Below are positions 52,521 to 61,257 of a stretch of 64,000 nucleotides of DNA, piece by piece. Both the position numbers and the translations under genes were made by a program. The notes beneath the pieces are model-generated. The model made no database searches. It had not been told where the DNA came from and saw nothing but the letters and a program-made list of their open reading frames with translations. Where the stretch lies: positions 2,221,293 to 2,285,292 of the forward strand of contig NZ_CP147020.1 of NCBI RefSeq assembly GCF_037126435.1. Direction: 5' to 3'. Within the stretch, counting starts at the first letter, position 1. Every line of letters begins with the position of its first letter. The DNA comes from Bernardetia sp. ABR2-2B. Its GTDB lineage: Bacteria > Bacteroidota > Bacteroidia > Cytophagales > Bernardetiaceae.

Positions 52521-52712
52521 CTATCTGTTTTGAGAACCCTTTAGCTCATCTATTTGCTTTAATACTTCCTCTGCCTCAGCAGTTTTGAGATCACTGGCTT
52601 TTCTATCTGTACGAGAGAGTTTGAAAGCTTCTTCTGTCATTTTTTTATATTTTTCTGTCAATTTATCAATTTTTGCTTGTATTGGGTCTTTTTTCTTGAA
52701 CAGTCCGAACAT
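52521..52712 (-). CDS. Lacal_2735 family small protein
   Basis: A 63-aa cytoplasmic helical protein (MFGLFKKKDPIQAKIDKLTE, then KMTEEAFKLSRTDRKASDLK). It matches the Lacal_2735/DUF6435 small family of Bacteroidota, with the MFG(L/F)(F/L)K start and SRTDRKASD core. Unknown function. Located between the dehydrogenase and a hypothetical gene. Confidence 0.8.
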   Translation of the reverse strand: MFGLFKKKDPIQAKIDKLTEKYKKMTEEAFKLSRTDRKASDLKTAEAEEVLKQIDELKGSQNR

Positions 52713-52803
52713 AATTTTGTTGATTAGTGATTAATTAAATTGTTAATGAATAAATGGCTAACAAGTTGTATTCTGATTTGTTTTGCTATATATCAGCCAT
52801 AAA

Positions 52804-52840
52804 AAAAGTCATCAGCAAGTAAATTTTGCTGATGACTTTT
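52804..52840. terminator. bidirectional terminator
   Basis: AAAAGTCATCAGCAA (52804-52818) pairs with TTGCTGATGACTTTT (52826-52840). It lies 21 bases after the stop at 52861. Confidence 0.92.
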
Positions 52841-52860
52841 GTTTTCCACAAAATCAAGAA

Positions 52861-54180
52861 TTAGAAACGAAGTTCTATAAGCTCCCAAAACTCTTTTACT
52901 TCATCATTCTGAAAGTTCCAATCATATTTCATGATATAGTTATTTTTCAAAAACATAATTGCCTCTTTGTGTGTGGCACAACGGTCTATTCCTGTGAGTG
53001 CATCCTCTAATTCATCTTGATTATTACCAAACAATTTTTTAGTAAAAAGAAATTTTTGATTTAGTGTTATGAGTTCCTTAATTGTTTTTCCAGAAGGTTT
53101 AAAACGCTCTGCAAAAGTAGGTGCATCAGTATCTGCGCCAGTTGTATATTTATCTGCAAAAGTAGGAGCTTTTACTGCTTCAGCTTGTTTAGCAATTGTT
53201 TTTGTAGTTGCTATTGGACTATTACTTTTGTCTTCCTCATTCATAAAATTAGGCGAAGAATAACTAGTTTTTTCCTCAGCTACTTCTTCACGCTTATAAG
53301 ATTTGAACAAAGGAGCTTCCTTTTTTTCTACTGGCTGTTCCTCTGGCTTTTCTTCTTCTTTTTTTACTTCCTCTTTCTTTTCTATATGCGTTATTTCAGA
53401 AGGAGCAAAGTTATTTACATTCTCTTCTTCAAAAGAAGTATCAAAAAAGCTTTTTACTTCTTCTTTTTTAGGAGCAGTTTCGATTGTAGGCTCAAGATTT
53501 TTTTCTTCTACTTTCTCCGTCTGCTGTGTTTTGTCAGTAAAAGTTACAAATTCTTGAATTTTGAGAGGTACAATATCTCCAAGCTGACGTAAAACAGTCT
53601 TTGGATCATCATATTCTACATTGTTATCTACAACATTTCCAATTGTATCAATTGCCTTTGTAGCTGAAATCATTCCAGCATTACTTTTTTCTTCTAATCC
53701 TTTTATAATTTGCTCAAAGAGAATTTTGTGTGTCTTTACATACTTCAAAGCAGGTTTAAATTCTTCATTAACACGAATTGCACCTCCATTTTGAGCTAAT
53801 TTTTGAACTTCTTGCTCATAGAAAACATAAGGAGCTAAGAGAAGTTGTATAGTATCAGCGACAGATTGAGTAACTAATTTTTCAAAGGTAACTTGGTCAA
53901 TAGAAATATTTCTAGAGAGCATATTCATAAGTTTCTCTAAAAGAGCTTTTATTTCTGGATGCTCATAATCAAAAAATGGACTTTTAATTTTAGCATTGTC
54001 AGCTTGCCATTTTTCGAAAAGAATTTTGATAATAAATAAATTTATCTGTTTGATACCACAAAAATCTGTGAGTTGAGAGCCTGTGATACGCTCGTGTTTT
54101 GCAAAGAAATCCGAACAGACGGCTTTAGCGAATGATTCGGCGTAAGCAAGAACAGCGTTGTTATTTAATTTACTTGCCAT
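52861..54180 (-). CDS. hypothetical protein with a Glu/Lys-rich disordered linker
   Basis: A 439-aa protein. The N-terminal 220 residues are helical (AYAESFAKAVCSDFFAKHER, LLEKLMNMLSRNISIDQVTF). A disordered Glu/Lys-rich linker follows (EKKEEVKKEEEKPEEQPVEK), then a short conserved C-terminal helical domain (KTIKELITLNQKFLFTKKLF, DRCATHKEAIMFLKNNYI). No signal peptide, so it is probably cytoplasmic. The antisense strand carries a long but composition-driven open frame, rejected. Family not recognised. Confidence 0.75.
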   Translation of the reverse strand: MASKLNNNAVLAYAESFAKAVCSDFFAKHERITGSQLTDFCGIKQINLFIIKILFEKWQADNAKIKSPFFDYEHPEIKALLEKLMNMLSRNISIDQVTFEKLVTQSVADTIQLLLAPYVFYEQEVQKLAQNGGAIRVNEEFKPALKYVKTHKILFEQIIKGLEEKSNAGMISATKAIDTIGNVVDNNVEYDDPKTVLRQLGDIVPLKIQEFVTFTDKTQQTEKVEEKNLEPTIETAPKKEEVKSFFDTSFEEENVNNFAPSEITHIEKKEEVKKEEEKPEEQPVEKKEAPLFKSYKREEVAEEKTSYSSPNFMNEEDKSNSPIATTKTIAKQAEAVKAPTFADKYTTGADTDAPTFAERFKPSGKTIKELITLNQKFLFTKKLFGNNQDELEDALTGIDRCATHKEAIMFLKNNYIMKYDWNFQNDEVKEFWELIELRF

Positions 54181-54530
54181 AATTTTATTAGTAATTGGGT
54201 TTGGATATTTTTTTTTATTGGATTAGCTTCTATTTTTGTGCTTTACAAGCTACCAACTTTTTGATTCAGATTACAAGTTCGTAAAAATGATAATCAATAA
54301 TTTACTTTACTGTATTTTTTTGAGTTTTTTTTCTTCCAGTCTATTAAGAAGGAGTATTCTAAAATTTTATCTAAAAATACAAAAACAATTTGAACTCTAT
54401 TTGATTGACTTTAATAATCTAAATAATCAAGCTATGTATAGTAGCTATTATTTTTCAAAAAGACATTAAAGTATTTATTTTTTGTTCTATTCTTTAATTA
54501 CGTTTCTTAATTTCCAAAATATTGCCAACA
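54181..54530. other. divergent intergenic region
   Basis: 350 bases between the hypothetical gene and the ferredoxin. A 77-codon frame (54236-54469) starts at a non-ATG codon and is Ser/Phe/Leu-rich without family character, so I do not call it. No hairpin found. Confidence 0.5.
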
Positions 54531-54872
54531 ATGCCAAAAATTACAATTCTGAACATGAACGCCTTAGAATTTTCGGCAGACACAAAAAAAAGTCTGTTAC
54601 AGAACATTTTAGATGAGCAAATAGACTGGTTACACTCTTGTGGAGGAAAAGGAAAATGTACAACCTGTAAAGTTATTCTTAAAGAAGGAGGCGAATATCT
54701 TACACCAAAAGGGAGCGTAGAAAAAAACTTTTTTGAACTAGAAAAACTAAAAGAAGGCGAACGTTTGGCATGTCAGTGTAGCTTCAAACAAAAAGTAGAT
54801 AAAGATACAAAATTAGTAATCTGTGCAGCAGATGAAAACAAGCTTCCTCATATAGAATACTCTGATTGTTAG
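54531..54872 (+). CDS. plant-type 2Fe-2S ferredoxin
   Basis: From ATG 54531 (113 aa, MPKITILNMNALEF) rather than the TTG at 54522. The cluster ligands are visible as HSCGGKGKCTTCKV and LACQC, the C-x5-C-x2-C plus distal Cys arrangement. A one-electron carrier in the cytoplasm. The partner is not indicated by neighbours. A strong terminator follows. Confidence 0.88.
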   Translation: MPKITILNMNALEFSADTKKSLLQNILDEQIDWLHSCGGKGKCTTCKVILKEGGEYLTPKGSVEKNFFELEKLKEGERLACQCSFKQKVDKDTKLVICAADENKLPHIEYSDC

Positions 54873-54885
54873 TTAGTTAAATCAA

Positions 54886-54918
54886 AAAAACCATATTCTT
54901 TTAGTGAATATGGTTTTT
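54886..54918. terminator. bidirectional terminator after the ferredoxin gene
   Basis: AAAAACCATATTC (54886-54898) pairs with GAATATGGTTTTT (54906-54918). It lies between convergent genes. Confidence 0.92.
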
Positions 54919-54942
54919 CAGTTTTGTATAAACCAACTCGTT

Positions 54943-55365
54943 TTATTTTGCAAAAAGCTGGTCTATATTTTTGAAGGCTTTAAATTCTAAAGCATTATTT
55001 TCTGGGTCTAAGAAAAACATCGTTGCCTGTTCGCCCACTTTTCCTTCAAAACGCAAATAAGGTTCAATGATAAATTTTATATTCTGATTTTTCAGTTTTT
55101 GAGCTAACTCTTCCCATTTTTCCCATTCCAAAACAACTCCAAAATGAGGAACAGGAACATCATGTCCATCCACAGGATTAGATGCTAATTTCTCTTTTGG
55201 AAAGTCATTTCTTGGTTTTTGATGAATAACAAGTTGATGTCCAAAAAAATCAAAATCGACCCAATGAGAATCACTTCGTCCTTCCGAACACTCTAAAACA
55301 TCTCTATAAAACTCACGACATTTTTCTAAATCAATGACAGGAATAGCTAAATGAAAAGGCTGCAT
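54943..55365 (-). CDS. VOC (glyoxalase-fold) family protein
   Basis: A 140-aa protein with two betaalphabetabetabeta halves. Metal-ligand candidates are His in PFHLAIPVID, His in FGHQLVIHQKP, His in VPHFGVV and Glu in NNALEFKAF. It is likely a metal-dependent lyase, isomerase or dioxygenase of unknown substrate. It starts 8 bases before (minus strand, downstream of) the T9SS paralogue gene and may share its transcript. Confidence 0.82.
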   Translation of the reverse strand: MQPFHLAIPVIDLEKCREFYRDVLECSEGRSDSHWVDFDFFGHQLVIHQKPRNDFPKEKLASNPVDGHDVPVPHFGVVLEWEKWEELAQKLKNQNIKFIIEPYLRFEGKVGEQATMFFLDPENNALEFKAFKNIDQLFAK

Positions 55366-55373
55366 AGTTATTT

Positions 55374-57365
55374 TTATTTTTTAATAAATTTTTCTGTCAG
55401 AACTTTGCCTGTTTTTAGATTAGAAATTCTGAGAATATACAATCCTTTTGAAAAAGAGGAAAGATTTTGATTAAAATTTTGAATTCCTTTTGGATATGTA
55501 TTTATGTTTTTTGAAACAGACTTTCCATTACTATCAAAAATTTCTACTTGAATTTCAGAATTAGAAGTCGGAACGGCAAAGATAAAACTAATAGCATTTT
55601 GAGCTGGATTTGGATACATTTTTTGAAGTTCAAAAGCTGTAATTATTCCTTGATTATCAATCGCAATTGTTTTGGTATAAGTAAATGTTCCGTCCAAATC
55701 TACTTGCTTTAACCTATAATAATTAGTTCCATTTTGTGGTTCTTTATCCCAATATTGATAAATTTGATTTTCAAGGTTATTGTTTCCAGCCTTCAGCTCT
55801 CCAATCTTGATAAAATCCATTGCATCATTACTTCTTTCTATTTCAAAATGAGAAGTATTGAACTCTCTAGCTGTTGCCCAATGTAATAAGTTTTGTTCTT
55901 TTACTTTTTCTCCTCTAAACTCTGTAAACTCTAAAGGTAAAACAACACAATCTAGCCCTGCTGTACCTGAGAAGCTAATATCAAAACCAATACCTGTACT
56001 ACTAAAGTTATTTATGACAATATAATACCTTTCTCCAGCAATTACATTCAAACCATCATTAAATGGATTTCCTCCACCTGGATTTTCAGAATCAGGATCA
56101 GGGTCATTATCTCCAAAACCTCCTGCTAATCCTGTGTCTAATCCTGTTGTACCTCCTGCGCCTGTGGTAGAGCTTGCATTACAAGAAACACTATTTGCAC
56201 CAACGACATCAGCACATGTATTAGCTCTAAAGAGATTAAAATCATAATCATCTCCACCTGGATTTTGAGAATCTATTACAAAACCTAGTGTTCCAGAAGT
56301 CTGAATTTCAAAATTTAGCCAAATAGACTGTAACTCTGTTTCATCTACTCCTCCTGTAAAACAGTTTCCAATATTACTATCAATAGCACCAGGACCAAAA
56401 CTATTTGTATTAAAAGAAGAGCTACTACATAAAGGGAAACTCACATCACAGTCTGAATATTGATTCTGTACACAAATATCCATTGTTCCTTCTCCTCCTC
56501 CATTGCTCCAAACTCTCAGATAGTATGTATCTCCTCCTACAAGACCATAATCTAATATTCTTGACATATTCCCATCTCCGCTATCATTATCACAAGCGAC
56601 AGAAGTAAGTGTATTACACGTTCCATCAGTTGAGCGATATAATTCCATTCCACTATTCGTGATTGTTCCTGCTTCTGTATCAATGACTGCTTGTCCTCCA
56701 GCAGGTGCTACAAACTTATACCAAACATCCTCTGTTCCTGTACCATTCGCACATGAGGGGTCTCCTCCAAAGGTATTGCTGTACGTTCCTCCCGAATTAG
56801 TGATTTCTTCAAAAGTACAATCAAACTGTCCTACTGGCAAATCAAAAGCTCCTGTGCATTCATCATTGGCTAGGGGTGGGGGAGTTCCAAATACACACAT
56901 ATTGCCATTCATATTTCCTCCACCAGTATTAAATCGAATCACTCTAATATGGTAAGTTACACCTATTACTGCAGTAAATGTTACTACTTCAGTTCCTCCA
57001 TTACCGAATGCATCTGCACAAGCCCCTGCTACTTGAGTTCCTCCACAACCTCCTTCATAAATAGCCAATGCTGCATCACGATTAGTATTAGAATTAGCAG
57101 CTACTGTCATATTCGTAGAATTGGCTACGAAAGAAAACCAAGCATCCTCTCTAATATTACCATTCGTAACACAAGAAGTGTTAGCAACTGTATTATCTCT
57201 TGAAAAACTTCCTGGTAAAGAATATCCAAATCCCACACAAGTTGTAGTAGGAGTGATCGAAATAGCACCTGAACAATCATCAGACTGGGCATTTGTATTT
57301 ATAGTAAAAAAGCAAAACAAGAAAGTAATTGCTAAAGTATAAAGTAGATAATGTTTGTTTTCCAT
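55374..57365 (-). CDS. T9SS type A secreted protein, paralogue 1
   Basis: A 663-aa secreted protein with signal peptide (LLYTLAITFLFCFFTINTNA). Repeated beta-sandwich modules with paired Cys follow (DDCSGAISITPTTTCVGFGY, ANDECTGAFDLPVGQFDCTF), resembling pre-peptidase or carbohydrate-binding-like folds. The C-terminus is a T9SS type A domain (LQKMYPNPAQNAISFIFAVP, KGLYILRISNLKTGKVLTEK). The last 180 codons are nearly identical in DNA to paralogue 2 (57495-59438). Confidence 0.88.
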   Translation of the reverse strand: MENKHYLLYTLAITFLFCFFTINTNAQSDDCSGAISITPTTTCVGFGYSLPGSFSRDNTVANTSCVTNGNIREDAWFSFVANSTNMTVAANSNTNRDAALAIYEGGCGGTQVAGACADAFGNGGTEVVTFTAVIGVTYHIRVIRFNTGGGNMNGNMCVFGTPPPLANDECTGAFDLPVGQFDCTFEEITNSGGTYSNTFGGDPSCANGTGTEDVWYKFVAPAGGQAVIDTEAGTITNSGMELYRSTDGTCNTLTSVACDNDSGDGNMSRILDYGLVGGDTYYLRVWSNGGGEGTMDICVQNQYSDCDVSFPLCSSSSFNTNSFGPGAIDSNIGNCFTGGVDETELQSIWLNFEIQTSGTLGFVIDSQNPGGDDYDFNLFRANTCADVVGANSVSCNASSTTGAGGTTGLDTGLAGGFGDNDPDPDSENPGGGNPFNDGLNVIAGERYYIVINNFSSTGIGFDISFSGTAGLDCVVLPLEFTEFRGEKVKEQNLLHWATAREFNTSHFEIERSNDAMDFIKIGELKAGNNNLENQIYQYWDKEPQNGTNYYRLKQVDLDGTFTYTKTIAIDNQGIITAFELQKMYPNPAQNAISFIFAVPTSNSEIQVEIFDSNGKSVSKNINTYPKGIQNFNQNLSSFSKGLYILRISNLKTGKVLTEKFIKK

Positions 57366-57494
57366 ATTTTTTATTTTAGTCTTACTTTTAAGTTAAAGCA
57401 TACCGTATTCAAAGAACGTACAAAAAATTGCAAGTATTGCATCAATTATTGATATAATACAATATATTTACCAAATCACACTACTTTTTAAGAA

Positions 57495-59438
57495 TTATTT
57501 TTTAATAAATTTTTCTGTCAGAACTTTGCCTGTTTTTAGATTAGAAATTCTGAGAATATACAATCCTTTTGAAAAAGAGGAAAGATTTTGATTAAAATTT
57601 TGAATTCCTTTTGGATATGTATTTATATTGTTTGAAACAGACTTTCCATTACTATCAAAAATTTCTACTTGAATTTCAGAATTAGAAGTCGGAACGGCAA
57701 ATATAAAACTAATAGCATTTTGAGCTGGATTTGGATACATTTTTTGAAGTTCAAAAGCTGTAATTATTCCTTGATTATCAATCGCAATTGTTTTGGTATA
57801 AGTAAATGTTCCGTCCAAATCTACTTGCTTTAACCTATAATAATTGATTCCATTTTGTGGTTCTTTGTCCCAATATTGATAGATTTGATTTTCAAGGTTA
57901 TTGTTTCCAGACTTCAAGTCTCCAATCTTGATAAAATCCATTGCATCATTACTTCTTTCTATTTCAAAATGAGAAGTATTGAACTCTCTAGCTGTTGCCC
58001 AATGTAATAAGTTTTGGTCTTTTACTTTTTCTCCTCTAAACTCTGTCAGCTCTAGAGGAAGAACAACACAATCTAGCCCTGCTGTTCCTGTAAAGTCAAG
58101 ATCAAACCCTGAACTAGAGTTTTCAAAATTATTTATTAATAAAAAATAACGTTCTCCTGCCACCACAGGTACATCTGCATTGATATTTGTTCCCCCAGCA
58201 GTTTGTGAATCTGATGTTCCACCACTAGCACCTGTATCACCTGGACTCACATCATCTGAATAATTACAAGATCTTACTGTTCCATTTGCATTTATGTCAT
58301 TACAAAAAGAACCCTCATCTCTATACAGAATGAAATCATAATCATCTGAATCGTCTTGTGGAGAGATAATAAACTCTAAGACACCTGATGTTTGTATCTC
58401 AAAATTTACCCATACAGACTGCCTTTCTGTATCATCAGTCCCAGTAAAGCAGTTCCCAACGCTAGTATCTGTTGCTCCAGGACCAAAGCTATTTGTATTA
58501 AATGATGAGCTACTACACAGAGGCAAACTCACATCACAATCTGAGTATTGATTCTGAATACAAATATCCATTGTTCCCTCTCCTCCGTTATTCTCCCATA
58601 CACGCAAATAATAGGTGTCTCCTCCTATGAGACTATACTCTAGTATTCTTGACATATTTCCATCTCCTCCATTGTTATCACAATCAACTGATACAAGTGA
58701 ACCACAAGTACCATCTGGTGCATGATAAAGTTCCATACCACTATTGGTAATCGAACCTGCTTCTGTATCAATAACTGCTTGTCCACCTGCTGGAGCTACA
58801 AATCTATACCACACATCCTCTGCGCCCGTACCATTAGCACAAGTAGGGTCTCCACCAAAAGTATTACTATATGTTCCACCTGCATTTGTAATTTCACTAA
58901 AAGTACATTCAAACTGACCTACTGGCAAATCAAAAGCTCCCGTACATTCGTCATTGGCTGGGGGAAGAGGGGTACTGACTACACAAATATCACCACTCAT
59001 GCCATTATTTCCTCCACTATTAAAGCGTATTACTCGTATTAAATATGTTGTAAGTGGTACAGTTGGCACAGTTAAAGATTCTGTTCCAAAAAAATCATCT
59101 ACACAACCTATTTGAACAAGTCCACCACAGCCACCTTGATATACTGCTAATACTACATCTCTATTTGTAGTTGCTGTAATTGTAGCCGTAGTATTATTAG
59201 CAACAAAAGAAAACCAACCATCTTCTCTATTCAAAGCACCTGTTGCGCAAGTTGCATCTACTACTGCATCTGTACTAAATGTTCTAGGAATAGAATAAGG
59301 AGTATTAATACAAGACGCTGATGGAGCTAAAGAAACAGCTCCTCCACAATCATCAGATTGTGCATATGTACTAGCACTTATCAACGTTAATAAGAGAGTT
59401 ATTATTGGAATGTAAAATAAGTAGTTTTTCTTTTTCAT
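57495..59438 (-). CDS. T9SS type A secreted protein, paralogue 2
   Basis: A 647-aa secreted protein with the same plan as its neighbour: signal peptide (LFYIPIITLLLTLISASTYA), Cys-paired beta modules (PPANDECTGAFDLPVGQFEC), a homologous middle (NSFGPGATDTSVGNCFTGTD) and a T9SS type A C-terminus. The middle and N-terminal parts have diverged, while the last 180 codons are nearly the same. This suggests duplication with recent gene conversion of the 3' part. Confidence 0.88.
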   Translation of the reverse strand: MKKKNYLFYIPIITLLLTLISASTYAQSDDCGGAVSLAPSASCINTPYSIPRTFSTDAVVDATCATGALNREDGWFSFVANNTTATITATTNRDVVLAVYQGGCGGLVQIGCVDDFFGTESLTVPTVPLTTYLIRVIRFNSGGNNGMSGDICVVSTPLPPANDECTGAFDLPVGQFECTFSEITNAGGTYSNTFGGDPTCANGTGAEDVWYRFVAPAGGQAVIDTEAGSITNSGMELYHAPDGTCGSLVSVDCDNNGGDGNMSRILEYSLIGGDTYYLRVWENNGGEGTMDICIQNQYSDCDVSLPLCSSSSFNTNSFGPGATDTSVGNCFTGTDDTERQSVWVNFEIQTSGVLEFIISPQDDSDDYDFILYRDEGSFCNDINANGTVRSCNYSDDVSPGDTGASGGTSDSQTAGGTNINADVPVVAGERYFLLINNFENSSSGFDLDFTGTAGLDCVVLPLELTEFRGEKVKDQNLLHWATAREFNTSHFEIERSNDAMDFIKIGDLKSGNNNLENQIYQYWDKEPQNGINYYRLKQVDLDGTFTYTKTIAIDNQGIITAFELQKMYPNPAQNAISFIFAVPTSNSEIQVEIFDSNGKSVSNNINTYPKGIQNFNQNLSSFSKGLYILRISNLKTGKVLTEKFIKK

Positions 59439-59527
59439 AAAGCAAATTAGTTTATATTTTGGCTAAAAATAATCATAAATTATGAGTTTTGATGTATTTT
59501 GTCAAAAAAATAAAACAATCTACAAAC

Positions 59528-60235
59528 TCAAACTGCTTTAGCAGTTATTTTAAAACCAACACGAGGAATATTTTCTATTTTAACGTTGCTATCCTCTTTT
59601 AAGTATTTTCTTAGCCTTGAAATAAAAACATCTAAGCTTCGCCCTAAAAAGTAGTCGTCATCTCCCCAGAGTTCTGTCAAGATAAACTCCCTTCTCAAAA
59701 CTTGCTCTTTATTTTTACAAAAAAGCTCTAGCAGTTCGGCTTCTCTTGAAGTAAGTGAATGTTTTTTTTGAGAGGGGGAAAGCAAAGACATGTTTTTTAT
59801 ATCAAAAATATAATTTCCTATTTTTATGGAAGAATTTTTCGAATTATCAGTTTGAGAAATAACCGAACGTCTCAAAAAGACTTCTATTTTTAAAACTAGT
59901 TCTTCTATACTGAAAGGTTTTGTCAAGTAATCATCAGCACCAATACGTAGCGCATGTAAACGGTCTTCTTGTAATGATTTGGCAGTCAGAAAAAGAATTG
60001 GAATTTGTTTGTTTTTGGCTCGTACTTTTTGAGCTAACTCAAAGCCATCTAATTTGGGAAGCATTACATCAAAAATACATAAGTCGAAATTATTTTCTTC
60101 TTTCTCAAAAGTTTCAAAAGCTGTTTGTCCGTCTTTTATCCATTCAATAATGTAACCCTCTAATGTTAAGTGGTCTTTTACTACAAAGCCAAGTGTGGGG
60201 TCATCTTCTACAAAAAGTATTTTTTTACTGGACAT
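59528..60235 (-). CDS. OmpR/PhoB-type response regulator
   Basis: A 235-aa two-component regulator. The receiver has acidic residues DD (11-12), phosphoacceptor Asp56 in FDVMLP, and Lys106 in YLTKPF. A winged-helix DNA-binding domain follows (HSLTSREAELLELFCKNKEQ; FLGRSLDVFISRLRKYLKED). No histidine kinase is adjacent, so the partner is elsewhere. It starts after a lipoprotein gene with 23 bases between and could be co-transcribed. Confidence 0.93.
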   Translation of the reverse strand: MSSKKILFVEDDPTLGFVVKDHLTLEGYIIEWIKDGQTAFETFEKEENNFDLCIFDVMLPKLDGFELAQKVRAKNKQIPILFLTAKSLQEDRLHALRIGADDYLTKPFSIEELVLKIEVFLRRSVISQTDNSKNSSIKIGNYIFDIKNMSLLSPSQKKHSLTSREAELLELFCKNKEQVLRREFILTELWGDDDYFLGRSLDVFISRLRKYLKEDSNVKIENIPRVGFKITAKAV

Positions 60236-60258
60236 TTTTCAAGGTTTTAATAACTCTT

Positions 60259-61146
60259 TTACTTCAAGTGAGCTTTAATAAAAGTGGTTGATTTGGTTAG
60301 TACGTCTGCAATACTTGCATCATCAAGTTCGTGTCCGACATTAGGATAAAAATGATAATTATTAGCAACTCCAAAACTTTCTAAAGTTTCTCTCAAGACT
60401 TCTCCTTGCCCAAAAGGCACAAGTGTATCTTCACCAGCATAAAACATAATTGTTGGAGGAGATTGGTTATTTACTGCATATTTCGGGCTGATATTTTCAT
60501 AATAATTGGAATTGCCTTGGAAAAATTTTCCGAATAAAAGCTGTATGCCGATAGCAGCTTGTTGTACTTCTGGGTTTTGGCTGCTAGTATAAGAAGTATG
60601 TAAAAAATCAGTAGGACCTACTACATCTACAACTGCTTTAACATTATTTTCCGTATCATATTTATAGCTATAAAGCATTGAAATATGCGCTCCTGCACTT
60701 ACCCCCACCAAAGCATATTGATTCATTATTCCATATTCTTGACTCTTATTTTTTAAGTCTTCCAAAACCATTCTTATATCGTCTGTTTGCATCGGAAATG
60801 GTTGTCTAGTAAAATTAGCCAATCTATAATTGATATTTACCACAGCATATTCTGTTGCAAAAATCTTTAAATAATCATAGGTTGCTTTCATATCTTTTTT
60901 ATCTCCCTCTACCCAAGCTCCTCCGTGTACCAATACAATCGCTTTTGTTTTGGCAGCACTACGATTTTTTGGCAGATAAATATCGTATTTTTGTTGTGTG
61001 TCATCTCCATAAGCAACATTTTGAAGTTCTTTTTCTTGCTCAAAAACAGTATTATCAGTCGTTGTTTCAGAACTAGAATCTTCACAAGAAGAAAGAGAAA
61101 AGAAAAATACGAAGAATAGAAGGTATAATAAATATGATTGTTTCAT
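60259..61146 (-). CDS. alpha/beta hydrolase (esterase-like) lipoprotein
   Basis: A 295-aa lipoprotein (Cys21 in LSSCED). The oxyanion-hole motif VLVHGGAWVEGDKKD (72-86) and nucleophile elbow VGVSAGAHIS (Ser150) are visible, with Asp in AGEDTLVPFG and His in NVGHELDDAS. This is the HSL/BD-FAE-type esterase group, often acting on acylated carbohydrate or small esters outside the cell. It lies between the response regulator and the HsdR-N gene. Confidence 0.88.
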   Translation of the reverse strand: MKQSYLLYLLFFVFFFSLSSCEDSSSETTTDNTVFEQEKELQNVAYGDDTQQKYDIYLPKNRSAAKTKAIVLVHGGAWVEGDKKDMKATYDYLKIFATEYAVVNINYRLANFTRQPFPMQTDDIRMVLEDLKNKSQEYGIMNQYALVGVSAGAHISMLYSYKYDTENNVKAVVDVVGPTDFLHTSYTSSQNPEVQQAAIGIQLLFGKFFQGNSNYYENISPKYAVNNQSPPTIMFYAGEDTLVPFGQGEVLRETLESFGVANNYHFYPNVGHELDDASIADVLTKSTTFIKAHLK

Positions 61147-61215
61147 TATTTTAGAATTTTAGTTTGTTTTAGAGTTATAATGTAAGAATCAAAAATATAT
61201 CCAGTCTCTACTTTA

Positions 61216-61246
61216 CCGTCAACGAGATTTGAACCGTCGTTAAAGG
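61216..61246. repeat. short intergenic element, copy 4 of 4
   Basis: A diverged copy (CCGTCAACGAGATTTGAACC, then GTCGTTAAAGG). It lies 12 bases after the stop of the HsdR-N gene on the minus strand, the same spacing seen for copies 1 and 3. Confidence 0.7.
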
Positions 61247-61257
61247 ATTGTAAAATC

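Noticed and set aside
53185-53592. Long plus-strand open frame opposite the 439-aa hypothetical gene
   Set aside because: It is the antisense of a Glu/Lys-rich linker and reads as a Phe/Leu-rich low-complexity string, a shadow of composition.
54236-54469. 77-codon frame in the gap before the ferredoxin gene
   Set aside because: Non-ATG start, Ser/Phe/Leu-rich, no family resemblance and no supporting context.
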